Part shown: positions 1 to 12,126 of the stretch, piece after piece
Layout of the letters: the number at the start of each line of letters is the position of its first letter
How positions within the stretch are numbered: the stretch's first letter is position 1
Source: Pleurostoma richardsiae
Taxonomy: Eukaryota > Ascomycota > Sordariomycetes > Calosphaeriales > Pleurostomataceae
Assembly: GCA_030052745.1 (NCBI GenBank)
Contig: JANBVO010000075.1
Span: forward strand, 1 to 64,000
Length of the DNA: 64,000 bases
Direction of reading: 5' to 3'
Position numbers and translations under genes: made by a program
Notes under the pieces: model-generated
Database searches by the model: none
What the model was told of the DNA's origin: nothing
Seen by the model: only the letters and a program-made list of their open reading frames with translations

Positions 1-461
1 TGGTCATCTCGCGATCCGACGTGTGTGGGGGAATGAAAAAAAGTGGGGGGCGAACACGAGCTTGCAATAGACAGTACCCCGCATTCACCCCGCAACTTCC
101 GGTCATGCGTATTGCGCTCTAGGCGACTGGACGGTTTGGTCCGCATGGATCAGAGTATATATCTTATTTGCCTCGGGTCCTACTGAGCTGGGCAGACTTG
201 CCATTTCTTGTATATCTGGGCAAGAGAGAAAAGGTGCCATTTCCCCTGCTCCTGCGCAGCCCCTCACCATCCTCTTTCTCTCCTTGTCTTCACCTCTCCG
301 GATTGACCGCGAAGGGTTGCGGCAGATCCAACGGGCCCTCACCCTCTTGAGTCTCCACGCGGTACGCAGCACTGCCTAGCTTACTTCGCTGGCCGGTAAT
401 TCCTGCCGTCCACGGGGTTAGCACCGAATCGACTTCATTGCGCAGAGTGAGCGCTGTGGGC
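1..461. other. Upstream region of the first gene
   Basis: No coding exon is supported here. It contains a G-rich stretch near 25-50 and presumably the promoter of the transcription factor that starts at 462. Short open frames on both strands have no recognisable protein. Confidence 0.5.
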
Positions 462-3196
462 ATGGCCGAGAGACGTTCAGGGGCGCTGAAGAACCCACGG
501 GGACAGAGACGGCCCACAAGACGGATGAAGAGTGGCTGCCAGGCAAGTTTGCTGCAATGTTTCCCTCCCTGCATCGCTCATCTACCTCCGCACTCAAGTC
601 TTGGCCAGTCTGCCAACCCCTATCCACCACACCGCACAGCCTACTTCGCTGCCGCACAGTTGTCAGCTCTGACACCCAGCGCTCCAGCACTGCCGATTGA
701 GGTATTTCTCCACACCCCGAAATCCCACTCCTGGCTAGGATAGCCAAGGGACAGACCGCCATAATCTGACCGTGGGTCATACTTCGCCACTACAGGCATC
801 TGAAGTGTGCGTCGCACTTTGGACCAGATCAAGAATACCTTCGTGGGCGAAGCGGCCTTGGCGCTAACAACCCTTTCAGGTGATGATCAGGAGTCCTCAT
901 GTTCTCCTTGTACAGTGGAAGGCATAGAGTGTATTCGCGGACTGTCAGTCCGATTCCGACATGGATGGAATCCCTCGTACGTGAATTTTATCGGCGACCT
1001 TTTCCTTTTCAAGCGACATCTCACAGCTGTCCTCCCCGTACATCAATCCTGCACCTACCAGATCATCTTTCCTTGCTTTGCTCGCTTTATGATTGTTGTT
1101 GTCGTGTCCATCTCCAGCTCTAGGACTATGTGTTACTACCCCTTAGCAAAGACGGGAGTGGCAAGTCCGAGATTTCGGCTGTCGGGTTATGCACGAAGAC
1201 GGCAGTAGGAACGGGAGGAACGAAAGGAGAATCTGCGACTGACGAACGTGATGTTGATTAGTATTACCGACGAAAAGAAACCAAGGGCAAGGAGTTCCCA
1301 ATCAGGGTTCGACCGGGACCAGCCGTGGTGTCGGACTAATCATCCCTTGACCTTCGTCGACGAAAACCGCGAAATCCTCTCTCTCTACGAGAGCCTTTCC
1401 GAGGACGACGAAGTGGGCGAGCGTACTGCTTCACCATCGCTTGGTAGCGACCGGTCTGAGGCCGCATCCGGACCATCACCGACCACAGAATCCACTCTTG
1501 CCTCATCAAGACCTATATTGGGCAATAGTCTCCCGACCGCTAGTGTGGCCTCGACATTGATCGATGAAACAGATTGGGCAAGCGTGCTCCCTCGTAGGAG
1601 AGAATATGACCGGAGTCCCTCGTTCGCATCATCTCTAGACCACTTCCTTGGTTTCGATCTTCCCGTGCCAGAGGCAGACATTTCACACGATGAGCGGGCT
1701 GAGTTCGCCGCGTCGGCTCTGGCTGCGCTGAGATGCTCAGAGCCAGGCGTAGAGCTGGTTCCTGTCTCTCCCGGCGTCATTATCAACCCTGACCCTACCG
1801 CTTCCCCGGGCAGCGGGCTTGGGGTGTCCCAAGACCCCGTAAACCCCGACCCCGTGGATCCCTTACTGCCAGCTTTTGCACGGGAGCTTCCTGTCTGGCC
1901 ATTGCAGGATGATATGGAGGCGTACCTATTCCGTCACTTCATCGACTTCGTCGCTAGGTCTTTCGACTTGTGTGACCCGGAACGGCACTTCACTGTAGTC
2001 GTGCCCTGTAGAGCAATATTATACTCGCCACTGATGAATGCCATGTTTGCTATCAGCGCAAAGCACCTTAGCCGCAACAGTTCTTTCGACAAGAGTATAT
2101 CGGACCGATATTATCAAAGATGTCTGACAACCTTGAGACCCATGCTTAGTCACGAAGCAGCGCTAATGGACGAGAATCTCTTCGCCGCCACTGTCATACT
2201 GAGAAATCTCGAAGAGATAGATGGTGTGGCTCGAGACCTCCTTCGCTATCCGCTTGCCTGTTAGTTGGGGTTTTACTGACCGTTTTGCAACCAGTTCCGC
2301 TCACCGGTGCCGATTCGAACACTCACCTACTGGGTAACAGCCTGTTTGTAAAGGCATCCGCAGCCCTTCATGACTCGGTGGGGCTCTCCGCTCCGTTCTT
2401 GTTCACGGGCCTCCGTCGCGCCGCCTTCCTCGTCGCCGTCCGGCAAGAGATCTACACGGCCTTCGTGTCCCAAAGGTCCATCAATCCTTCCTTTAGCCCC
2501 TTCGTGATCAACACATCCTTGGATGTGGAAGCTGACGACGCCGGCTGGGCTAATCGCGCTGTGTTCCTTCTGGCTGACGTCCTGCGCTTCTGTTTTGGCG
2601 AAGATGTCGTGCCCTCGGATGCAACCATGATCAGGTACGACGAGCTTATAGAGTACGCCAGACAATGGGACAAGAAGAAGCCGCTCAGCTTCTGTCCTAT
2701 CTACTGCAAAGATCCCTTAGCAGAGCTAGCTGGGGCCGAAGCTCGTAGTCCGAGAAGCGCCAGCATGGTGATAAAAGAAGGATTGTTCTTCCCCGACGTG
2801 TGGCTCATGTCAGACGCCATCACCACGGGGCTACAGCATTACCACTTGTCGCGCATTCTTTTACTTGCTTTCGATCCCCGCGCCCCGCGCATCGGGCCGA
2901 ATAGGGCTGCCTTCGCAAAGGAGCAGGGGCGATGTATCAGGGAGGAGGTAAGGACGCTGGTGGGTATTGCGAGAAGCAACCCACACTGCCATCCCAACTA
3001 TGTCTCGGCGTGTATGGGGATAGCACTCGCAGGGGAGAGATTCGAGGAACGCTGGGAACAGGAGCAGATCATGGGCTTTTTGGAGGAGACTGAATTGATC
3101 TGTGCTTGGCCGACTGTCACGGCAAAGGAGCACTTGTCTACTGCGTGGGGCTGGATTACCGTGGAAAATGTAAATAAAGAAAGCCGACACAACTGA
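462..3196 (+). CDS. Zn2Cys6 fungal transcription factor (ARCA-like, Fungal_trans_2)
   Basis: Predicted nuclear DNA-binding regulator of 688 aa. Exons: 462-542, 688-701, 796-806, 880-976, 1262-2223, 2295-3196 (2067 nt, exact frame). The binuclear zinc cluster C-x2-C-x6-C-x6-C-x2-C-x6-C lies at residues 26-53 (Cys26, 29, 36, 43, 46, 53). It appears only after joining four exons, two of them microexons of 14 and 11 nt. Intron 1 has a GC donor (GCAAGT). Intron 4 is long (285 nt) with a CTGAC branch site before its acceptor. A low-complexity acidic and Ser-rich linker follows, then about residues 280-680 match the alpha-helical fungal transcription-factor domain, including the motif EEIDVPLTG formed across the last intron. 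The start is the first ATG in frame with the cluster. The target genes are unknown; no pathway cluster adjoins it. The family call is firm; the microexons rest on splice logic alone. Confidence 0.85.
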
Positions 3197-4640
3197 GGCC
3201 ATGTATCCTCGAGGTTCCATTCCCAATACACACAGACAACATTCGGGGTAGTAACAAATTCAGAAGCCATAGCACGACAGTCTATACATTAATTGATGGA
3301 CCTGTGTAAATTATATCAACACAGTCCCATATCCTAGAACCTACTCGGCACAAGAATCTTTGGAATGTTCTGGTTAAAGTTGCCTTTTGCCTGTATCACG
3401 GCAGTTCTGTTCGAACTATGAGATCGACCTGACCTTTACCGCTGCGTTTAGTTTTAGAGACCGTATCTGAAAGACGGCGGCAGCTGGAATGCTAATTAGA
3501 CACTAGAAAACCCGCGACATTGCGCAGAGACTGGATGAACTTGGAAAGACTTGATAATTTTCCGAGGTCCTCGGACTTGAGAATTTCTCTTAATGACATC
3601 TTGAACGCAGAACAAAGTTATGTGATGTCCTGATGCTCTCGGTCCGGTACGGCTCAGAATTTTACCTCACGCCTCCGGCGAGACCTTCTTTGTCGCTCCA
3701 GCCTCCATACTATGCCTGGGGACCTGTCCAACCACGATCACGCAACCACTTCCCTGATAACCAGGACTAAATTGGCTGCCTTGATCATGTCCACAGTCGC
3801 AGAAGGCATCAGCGGCAACGCCAGTGACTTCACGAATTCCGTGTGCAATGCCCTTGAGAGTTATCTTGAGAACCTCTCTTTCGCCACCATCGGGCTTAGA
3901 GACAGCAATCACCAGCACTATAGCCGCTCTGTGGAGTACGCCTGCTGGACGGGTTGGGGGCGACGCCGATCCGGGACCACGTAAGGCAGACAGAACAGCC
4001 ACAGAAGAGCACTTCATGGAGTGGAAATATGTTCTGCTAATACTATTACAAGAGACACTCGGCTTACAGAAGAAGCCTTTTGCCCACATTCCTAGGCTCG
4101 ATGCAGTCGGAGATGAGTCTCTGACTTAATCGTCGTGTATGACAGTAGTCCTAATCTTAACGACCCCACAAGTCGGGTTTCTCCTATCTTCACTTACGTG
4201 TTGTCCAACATCGTGAACCGTCCAAGAGGGAAGCAACTATGCGGAAAGTTGCGTGCATATTCGCCATCGACCTTACAGATACTCCTTTGCCAAATGATGG
4301 AGTGGAGCGAGTTCTCTCCGTCCGCAGTATGTCTTCTCGATGCAACAGTAAAACTGCTAGAACCGACGCTGACAACCTGAGAGGCATTCTTCCGACTCTC
4401 TAGAGGATTGCGCTCCTGTGACAGACCTAGTTCTGGCGCTTATCCCATTCTCCCCTTCACGTCTTGCGAAGATGTTTCTCAAAAAGCTCTGCAAAGACAA
4501 GACAACATACGCAAACTTCACAAGTCATAATCGTTCAACGCTTTCTTGCCTTCTGCAAGACGCAAGGAGATGAGGTAAAGACGGGTAAGGCTCATGATAC
4601 GATTCAGCCGGGGTTCTGACCTCGTCTACCTCTGCTCTTC
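3197..4640. other. Gene-free stretch after the transcription factor
   Basis: Short open frames exist on both strands around 3667-4380 but none has a recognisable domain, a good start context or splice continuation. I see no supported gene. It may include decayed upstream parts of the reductase remnant that follows, but I could not show this. Confidence 0.4.
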
Positions 4641-4649
4641 TTGATCAAC

Positions 4650-5275
4650 GACCTGCCTGCTCCACGTCCGTGGCTTTACCCCATCTCGAGTAGGCATATC
4701 GCCTTCCGAGTCTCGCTGCTCCTGTGATACAGACGCCCCTGGCTGGTGGGTCGGAGATCTCCATCCGGGACCTTACCGCCAGCCACCTGCAGTTGGAATA
4801 TCGGCTCTCAGCAACCAGCCAAGATGCACGCCCCGATCTGAAAGCCAACTCATCCTGCCACCCCCCCTTCCCGGGGGCACCCCTGACTTCAATGTATCAG
4901 TAGCTATGATCGCCGCCGGGCCAGGTATCGCACCCTGTCGTGAGTCCGTACTCGAGGGCGCCTGGCTAACGCGGATGGTGCATCATGTTGGAAGACGCTG
5001 CTATTTTTTGAATACTGGTCTCCGTCCGAGAGCTTCATTTACTGAGAGGAGCTGGAAACGTCATGGCAGACATTCCGCGTGCGGAGCGGATATCCTCATT
5101 CTCGCGGGCACATTGCGAAGGTAAGAGTGGCAGGGTATACATCCAGGACTCGGTGCGGACTCGAAGGGGACGTTCGGTCAGCTAATTGTGAAACATCGAG
5201 CACGGCTGTGTGTGGGCGTGCGGCGATGGGCGGGAGGTGTGCACTGCCGCCTGAGACGCAGTCCGAACGTATGAG
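4650..5275 (+). pseudogene. Decayed diflavin (FNR-type) reductase remnant, possibly from a CYP505-like fusion
   Basis: Translated pieces in shifting frames follow the order of a cytochrome P450 reductase-type FAD/NADPH module. Near 4650-4700 there is PRPWLYPISS, like the FAD-binding R-x-Y-S-I-S-S motif. Near 4890-4960 there is VAMIAAGPGIAPCRESVLE, like the NADPH-binding segment P-V-I-M-I-x-x-G-T-G-I-A-P-F-R. Near 5090-5160 there is SFSRAHCEG, then GRVYIQDSVRTRRGR. Near 5200-5255 there is WACGDGREVCTAA, like the terminal Y-V-C-G-D-G-R motif. Frame changes and stops separate these blocks, so no protein can be made. In fungi this module belongs either to stand-alone CPR or to self-sufficient P450 fusions (P450foxy/CYP505); I cannot tell which. 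No heme or FMN domain could be traced upstream. It is a relic of a host-type gene, not a mobile element. Confidence 0.6.
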
Positions 5276-6388
5276 CCTGCACTAGCAGGTGAGCAAACAT
5301 GGGGTGGTTGTACAGATGGCGACGGGGATCTGGCTATGCGCCGGACGTCGGGGGGTGATGGATGGATAGACGGATTTGGTTACTTTGGGTAGGCGCGGAT
5401 CTCTGCTAACATGAGTAATAACATCACGGGTAGGCCGGGTAACGGGAATTGAGGGCATGTATGAGTTTTTGACGAGTGATTTGAGAGGACAATTGCATCT
5501 ATTTGCCTCTTCCGGGAACCGAGTTCCGTCCGGGAACAGGATCCCGTATAACTGACCACGATGTTTTCCCCTCTCATCGGGTTACACCTTTCTCTTCTTC
5601 CAACTATGCGGGCTTTCACCTTTCGGTAGATCATATAATCTATCTTATTTGGCACTGCCGCTCTAAGATTGCAAGGATCTCTACGAGTTATCCATTTATG
5701 GAGTTGAGACCAGTTTGCAGAGCGCAAAAATGTTTTAGAACCACGGTTTGACAAGTCCGTCTACCCTGCGCAACGATCCATTATCCCAAATTTAGCATTT
5801 TTAGGAGAAAGGGGGAGGGGGGTTATACTGACTACCTTACCAGAAACATGCATGGGTTAGCTAATGCATACCTCGCCCTGCCGGAGCAAGTTGCCCCTTC
5901 GTTGAAGATATGGAAATGTGCTCCGCACTAGTAGGAAATTGTTTCCTACTTTCATCGGAACCAGCCAACCAATCGTCCGAGCGATGTTAGTCTGCAGATC
6001 ATGCCTCATTTTTGCAACTAGTATGTCGGAATCACTCGCCGAGTATGAACCAACATCGTGAGCCTTTCTGTGGTTCTCCTAGCGGTTCTGGCGTCAACAA
6101 TGACTTCTAATTGCCTAATACGCTCACCGCTCTTCAGTGTTGCCGAATCTCCGGGTCCTGGAAGCCGTAGAGCGCCCCGGGAAGATCATCTCGCAATCTA
6201 AGCGGTACATACCTGCGGGGTGAGTGACACTGATGAGCTGCGAATGGCTTTCTCGCTGTGCTCATATTTTAGAGAACCCTCTATGGGCAGAAGACGATGT
6301 CGTTCTGCCTCGCTACCTATCCTTTCAACGCCTGTATCCTCAATCGTACATTTACCATTACCTGCTCTCATCTTGACCAGAACAGATA
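5276..6388. other. Intergenic, promoter side of the oxidoreductase
   Basis: No gene is supported. The last part is pyrimidine-rich and presumably holds the promoter and 5' UTR of the gene at 6389. Confidence 0.4.
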
Positions 6389-7659
6389 ATGTCCGCTCAA
6401 CGTCTCCGTGTTGCTGTCGCCGGCCTCGGCCGCATGGGCAAGCGGCATGCTCTACACTTCCTTCAGAGTACCCCTCGCGCTAACCTCATCGCCGCTTTCT
6501 CTCCTGATCCCCTGGAACTCGCTTGGGCCAAACATCATCTTGAGCCTTTCGGTGTCAGGCTGTACAAGGATTACGACGAGCTGATCAAGGCTGAGACACA
6601 GTCTCTAAAGGACGCGAACAGCCCCGGCGGTCTCGGGGCCATTGTTGTGGCCACGGCGACCACCGCGCATGCCGAGGAGTCCATAAAAGCCATAGAAGCT
6701 GGCCTGCACGTTCTCTGCGAGAAGCCACTGAGCACTAGCCTAGAAATTGTAAGAACCAGCCCGGACGGATCTCTGTGGCGCACACGAGTGATAGACTCAG
6801 TTACTCTATAATCTCCTTCACTTGTTTTCCCTCGGCGTCTGCTCTCTTCAACGTCACGTCTCCCTCCGTTCCCCTCCCTTTTTGCGAATCTAACCAGGAT
6901 TGCTATATCTAGTCCCAGCAAGTCCTCGACGCCGCCAAGAAATGCCCCAGTCAGAAGGTCCTCTGCGGCTTCTCCCGTCGCTTCGACGCGTCCTACCGCG
7001 ACGCAAAGGCCAAAGTCGATAGTGGAGCAGTCGGCCGCCCGGCCGTATTCCGTTCGCAAACCTGCGATAAACTCGACCCGTCCGGCTTTTTCGTCGCTTA
7101 TGCCGAGTTCTCCGGGGGCATATTCGTCGATTGCAACATCCACGATATCGACTTGTGCCTTTGGTTCTTCGGTGAGGACTCAATCCCCAAGAGTGTGTCC
7201 GCGGTCGGCATCACCGCTGTGCAGCCCGAGCTCACCCGCCACGGTGATGTGGACAACGGTGTGGGTGTCGTCGAATTTTGGGGCGGCAAGATCGCCTACT
7301 TCTACAGCAGCCGCATGATGGCGTCCGGCCAACACGATATGACGGAGATCATCGGCACGGAGGGCAAGATCACGGTCAACCAGAGCCCCGTCGGCACGTT
7401 GGTTGACTTGTGGGAGGCCTCTGGCTTGCGCAAGGAAATTCCGCAGGATTATTACGGACGCTTCCGGGACGCGTTCATCACCGAAGCCAATGAGTTTACC
7501 GAATGCTGCCTAGACAACAAGCCTTTGCCGGCGAGACTTCAGGGTGCCTTTAACGCGCTGGCGATTGGCGTCGCGCTCCAGGAGAGTCTCCAGACGGGGA
7601 AGAAGATCTATTTTGACGAGATTGGACGGAGGAAGGTCGAGGAAAGAGCAAAGTTGTGA
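6389..7659 (+). CDS. Gfo/Idh/MocA-family NAD(P)-dependent oxidoreductase
   Basis: 368-aa cytosolic dehydrogenase of the glucose-fructose oxidoreductase / inositol 2-dehydrogenase family. Exons are 6389-6748 and 6913-7659; the intron has a GTAAGA donor and a TATCTAG acceptor, both phase 0. The N-terminal Rossmann fold shows GLGRMG at residues 12-17. The family's conserved EKP motif is at 111-113 (CEKPL). The C-terminal alpha/beta domain includes the segment SGGIFVDCNIHDIDL, with the conserved H-D-I-D of the active site. The length is normal for the family. A second in-frame acceptor six bases downstream (CCCAG) would drop two residues. The substrate (an inositol, a sugar or a related polyol) cannot be read from the sequence. 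Neighbouring genes give no pathway hint. Confidence 0.9.
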
Positions 7660-8686
7660 GGTATTTCATCTAGAACCGTTCTGTGACAGGTCTTGGACGC
7701 GAGCTAGGGACGACTCTACGAGGAATATCCACTCTACCTACCGACATTGATTAGAATCACATTAAACTTCTGAGCTCGTTTGAATACCCGTTAGCGATAG
7801 ACATAAGATGAGTTTGGTGGGATTGGTAGCGGTAGAAAGGGTTGGATTTTATTCTCTGGGGTAGGATATACTCGCGTCGAAGGCAAGCCGTAGTTCGATT
7901 GTAAAACTTCTGGATTAGTTTTCGTTTGTGCAAAGAAACACGTCTCGATTAGTCGTCCTGGAGAACGTACTGCCAATATGTAAAACCATGACGAAGCGTT
8001 CTATCCCGCGATCCAAGGCGAAGTGTTCATGCACATCTGATTGAACAACACGTCTCATAATACACAATCGAAGCCATTGTTCGACAACCAGCAGTCTGTC
8101 GGCATCAGCAGGGATGTATATGAGGTACCCTTCGAGTTGAGCGGGAGAGACATGACTGGATCGGGCTGCTGAATGGCTATGTGGCGTAATTCAGGATTAT
8201 GCGGTATATGAAGGCTCATATGTAACATTCTGAGGCAAATGGTAGCGTGTGTATATGAGGGACAATAGGCCAATACGACGATTGATTATCGGGCCTACAG
8301 ATGTCATCGCCACAGCATTGGTGGCGGGTCATGAGATAAATAACCAGGGACACGAGTCAAAAAATAGCGTCAGGTGACAACCGTGACATTGTTCTGATGC
8401 GGTGAATTTGTAGACTACCTATATTCTCAGCTGTCGTAAGAGAATCTGAGGTTCAATGTCTCCTAAGGTCTCTTAGACTCGTCGATGTTTTGCGTCTCTT
8501 GTGAAAGCCTGCAGAATAAATAATAACCTGATCCAGCATTGCTTAGCAGTGAATAACATTGAAATTACCTTAGTCGTAGATAACATTGTCCTGCAGTGAC
8601 AACTTGGTTCGTGTTGGCGAAAAGCTTGTTATCATCAGCGCTTGCTCATCCGCGTGGAGCCACGAGGTGATAGATTGCAGCCTAGC
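7660..8686. other. Convergent intergenic region, no gene seen
   Basis: This lies between the ends of the oxidoreductase (+) and the Vps62-like gene (-). It is moderately AT-rich, has no open frame with a recognisable product, and presumably holds both 3' UTRs. Confidence 0.5.
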
Positions 8687-10230
8687 CTAGCCATGGTTTT
8701 GCTCAATGTCTCCATTAGACGAGGAAAGCAAACCGTCTTCCTCCCCCCCGCAGGAATCCAATGGTATATCCTCCGCTTGCAGCTTTGTATAAGCCCTCCT
8801 TCTATACCTCCTAACGCCCAGCCTGACTCCTAGCAAAGTCCCTACCGAGACAGCAATAATGAACCCCAGCGAAACCCAAAATCTCCATCCCCTCAAACAA
8901 CACGGATACCATGCCATGTAGACTCTCACACCCCATTCCATCCAAGATACGTTACGTCGCTGATCCGGCATGAGACCTCTTCGTACAAGGTGCTTATACT
9001 GTGGTCCTGTCGGTCCGTCTAGAAAGCGTTTGAGTCCGAAGTACGGTGTCGTTTCCTGGCGCGGGTCGGAATCGGGGTACTGGGCATCTCCCCAGATACC
9101 TGTAAAGTAAAAAAATGAAGTGAAGTTGGAGGACGGCGGTGAGGGAGACGATTGATCGGGGTCAGCCAAGCGAGTCAGTTTGGAGGCAGCAGGATCGAAG
9201 CGATAGAAGTATGCGGAGAGAACAGGATCCCATCTCTGTCCTTCATCACAGTAGTCTACTAGAGCGGCGTTGTGGACCTGGTCACTGGAGATTTAGGTCA
9301 GTTCGGGTTTAGGAGCTGCTCCGTTGTGAGCAGACATACCCTGGCGTTGCATAGTTTGCATGAGAGCCGCGAGCGCTATAGACAATGGGCTACGAATCAT
9401 CAGACTTTAGGTGCTTCACTGAGAAAGGTGTACGTACTCGTCCATTGTCAGTCTTGGACAACAACGGATCATTCCAGTCATAGGCAGCGCCGTCGACATG
9501 TTGGCTGTAGAAGATGCCGACAGGTTTACCGTCCTGGAAGCGAACCATATTGTGCTCCCTTTAGGATAAAAATCAGTGATGTCCCGTCGGTCCGGTAATA
9601 GCACGACTCACCAATCTCCGACATGATTGCCAAAATGCATCCCTGTGTCTGCCTTGCCGCCGGCCACTAAATGATCGAGCGGCTCCAAAACCTGTGTGAT
9701 ATTCGCTCCCTCGTTGTACGAGTAGAAATAGAAGTAGAACACGTCGACATCACGCTGGTTCTTCTGTACGAGAACCACGACGCAGGCCGTTGCGTTCGGG
9801 AGCTGGCCCGACGCGTCTGGGGTCTCACCAAAGAGCCATGCTGGGTACGTGGTGGGATCCTCGTTGGCGGTGAGGGCGACTTGATGTCCGAACTTGTTAA
9901 GAGTCTCCAAGTTATCCAGGTTGAGCGACGGAAGACCGGTAACCGACTGCCCGTCCAGCACTGGTGTTGTGTGGCGGATGTGAGCAAGGAGGTCACTCGG
10001 TTTGTATGGATCGTCTGAGTGAAGCCAAATAAGAGGCGCTAGGTGAGCACGTTAGTCGATCGGTAACAGTATACGCTTGTTCACATGGGAGCCACATGGG
10101 AACGGTGAAGTTCCCGGTTGGCTGACATACCGTAACTTGCGACGTATTGTGGACAACGGACGTCCGGCTCGGCCCAGGCGGAGCAGGCGAGGAGGCCAAC
10201 GACGATTAGATCCCATATGTACCTTGACAT
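8687..10230 (-). CDS. Vps62-like (DUF946) single-span membrane protein
   Basis: 424-aa secretory-pathway protein. Exons on the minus strand: 10131-10230, 9612-10038, 9438-9558, 9340-9375 and 8687-9277; 1275 nt, exact frame. It begins with a hydrophobic signal segment (residues about 5-20, ending CSAWA). The lumenal part carries the Vps62-family features: Y-A-P-L-I-W-L-H-S after exon 1, a Y-F-Y-F-Y-S-Y-N-E-G strand, a H-F-G-N-H-V-G-D-W-E-H motif, and a RWDPV segment. One transmembrane helix lies at about residues 361-383, followed by a basic stop-transfer stretch and an acidic cytosolic tail, giving type I topology. An in-frame upstream ATG at 10260 would add ten residues ahead of the signal segment; I prefer 10230. 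Yeast VPS62 is linked to vacuolar sorting; the molecular role is unknown. Confidence 0.88.
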
Positions 10231-12126
10231 GGTTATCCAAACAAAGGAGTCCCCCGCCATCTCACAGCTGGCCGAGCCTTGACTGCTGAGACCTGGTGGA
10301 AAGGGCAGTCCTGGAGCCCAACGCGCAAAAGTGTGTCGAAGCTTACGGAGTGGTCGGTACCGGGAACTTCGGCATCCGGAAGTGGGTCAGAAATTGCCCG
10401 TCATTCCCCGCCCCGGATAAAAAATGCCGCTCGGATTTAGCCGAAGGCATTCGAGTACAAACTCCGTACTGCATATTACTTACGTCATATCATACGCGAC
10501 GCTAGCACTCATACAGGACTAGCGAGGGAGTAAAGTATGAGGACGACTCTACCTAGGTAACTACTCTTATTCCAACGTTTAGACCATGCCTCTCTTCCCA
10601 CGCTGCTCAATGTTGCGAAGACAAGATCCTGAATGGTGCCAGCCAGAATGCCAAACGACTGTGTGTTACATACGGGGGGGACAGGGAAGAGATCGCAGCT
10701 GTGTAGACAAGGGCGCTCATTCCCTCTGTGATGGCTGAGCACCAAGCTCAACGGCACCGACACTCGAAGCGCCCGACACGTAGCCTGCTCGTGATTTGTG
10801 CTGTCTTTCTTTCTTTCAATAAACGTGAGGTACGATTGCAGACCGCAACTCTTGGAGAGACGAAGCAGAACGCTGGGCACTTCCGCCCGAGCGATAGACT
10901 CAAACGCTTGAATAATAACTTTCACACACATAACGAGTTAACAATTCACAATCCACCCTTTAGTAGGCCTTTGCACCCCTCCCCTCTCAAAGATGCGACG
11001 CTTTCGATCTGTAGTCGACGATTCGATACGAAGTGTACCGTCATCATTTCCTCATCCTAAGTTACTATCGCCGAGAGCATTACTCATGCGCCGGCGAAAT
11101 CCTTACATCCTATGAGCTCTGGCTCGAAATCTCTGTCGCCAGAAGGCTTGGACATTGCTTTCCCTTCTGAAGTTTCAGTTAATAACCTAAAATGGCTTCC
11201 ATATAAACTTTCTCTACTTCTGCTCCCTATATGTAGTGCGGCTTGTTCTTCGGAACAAGAAGTCTCACGTCTACAAGCTGTTAAGGCCACCATATACGGA
11301 GAAAGTGATTTGTTAATTCCGCCGCCACGAATGCTTACAGCTATAGCACTCTTCAAAATCTTGATTTTAACCGACTTACTAGTTCATTACTAGCCATGCA
11401 CGGTGAAATGTGTTTTCTATGTCTTCCAAGCCGCGATAATTCAGACTACACGTCATGACATGTATGTTTCTATCGACTTCTCCCTTTTTACCACTTATCC
11501 ACACTACCATATGATGACTGGCGCATCGACTCGGCGAAGTGGAAATGTCATGAACGAACATTCAAGGGGTCTGGTTTGTCTGCGACTTTGCATGGATTGA
11601 GTGAATTCCGGCTAGATGACACTACACGATACCTATAGGACCTCCCAGTCTTAGATCTCGCTCTTAGTTAGGTCTAGCTCTTAAATTCGGGTTAATTGTC
11701 CTAAAGAAATGGCTAGCCCTCTTCACGCTTGAGAATGGTACATTGGAAACTCTTCTTGATCTACGGATGTCACGGCACGGGGCGCAAAACGTGTCGACCG
11801 TGACGTGACCACGGCCCAACCGCGTCCTTTTCCCTGCAGGGCCGGAGGCCTATCCTTTTCCTCTTCTTCAAATTCTAGTCTTAGTCAATAGAGTACGTTA
11901 CTGTGCTGTCCCAGCTCAACTAACCTCGTCGTGACAACGGAGAGCAGTATAATTACGCACCGGAGAAACCTGCACACGGTCTTGCGAAGTTGGGTAATGG
12001 CCTAGAGGTATCCAAGGTACTGATATCAAATCATAGAGTCTACGGTAGGCAGAGGACCGACTTCTCAGTTAGGGCAGTTGTCAGGATTAAAAGGCTTTCC
12101 TGCCTCCTGTATTAGGTGGTTCTACC
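10231..12126. other. Gene-poor intergenic region
   Basis: Open frames up to about 140 codons occur (for example minus 10509-10931), but none has a domain, family resemblance or splice partner. It contains the promoter of the Vps62-like gene. I see no transposon or RNA gene. Confidence 0.4.

Noticed and set aside
6571-7143. 190-codon minus-strand frame inside the oxidoreductase
   Set aside because: It is the antisense shadow of GC-rich coding sequence and runs through its intron; the plus strand carries the conserved motifs.
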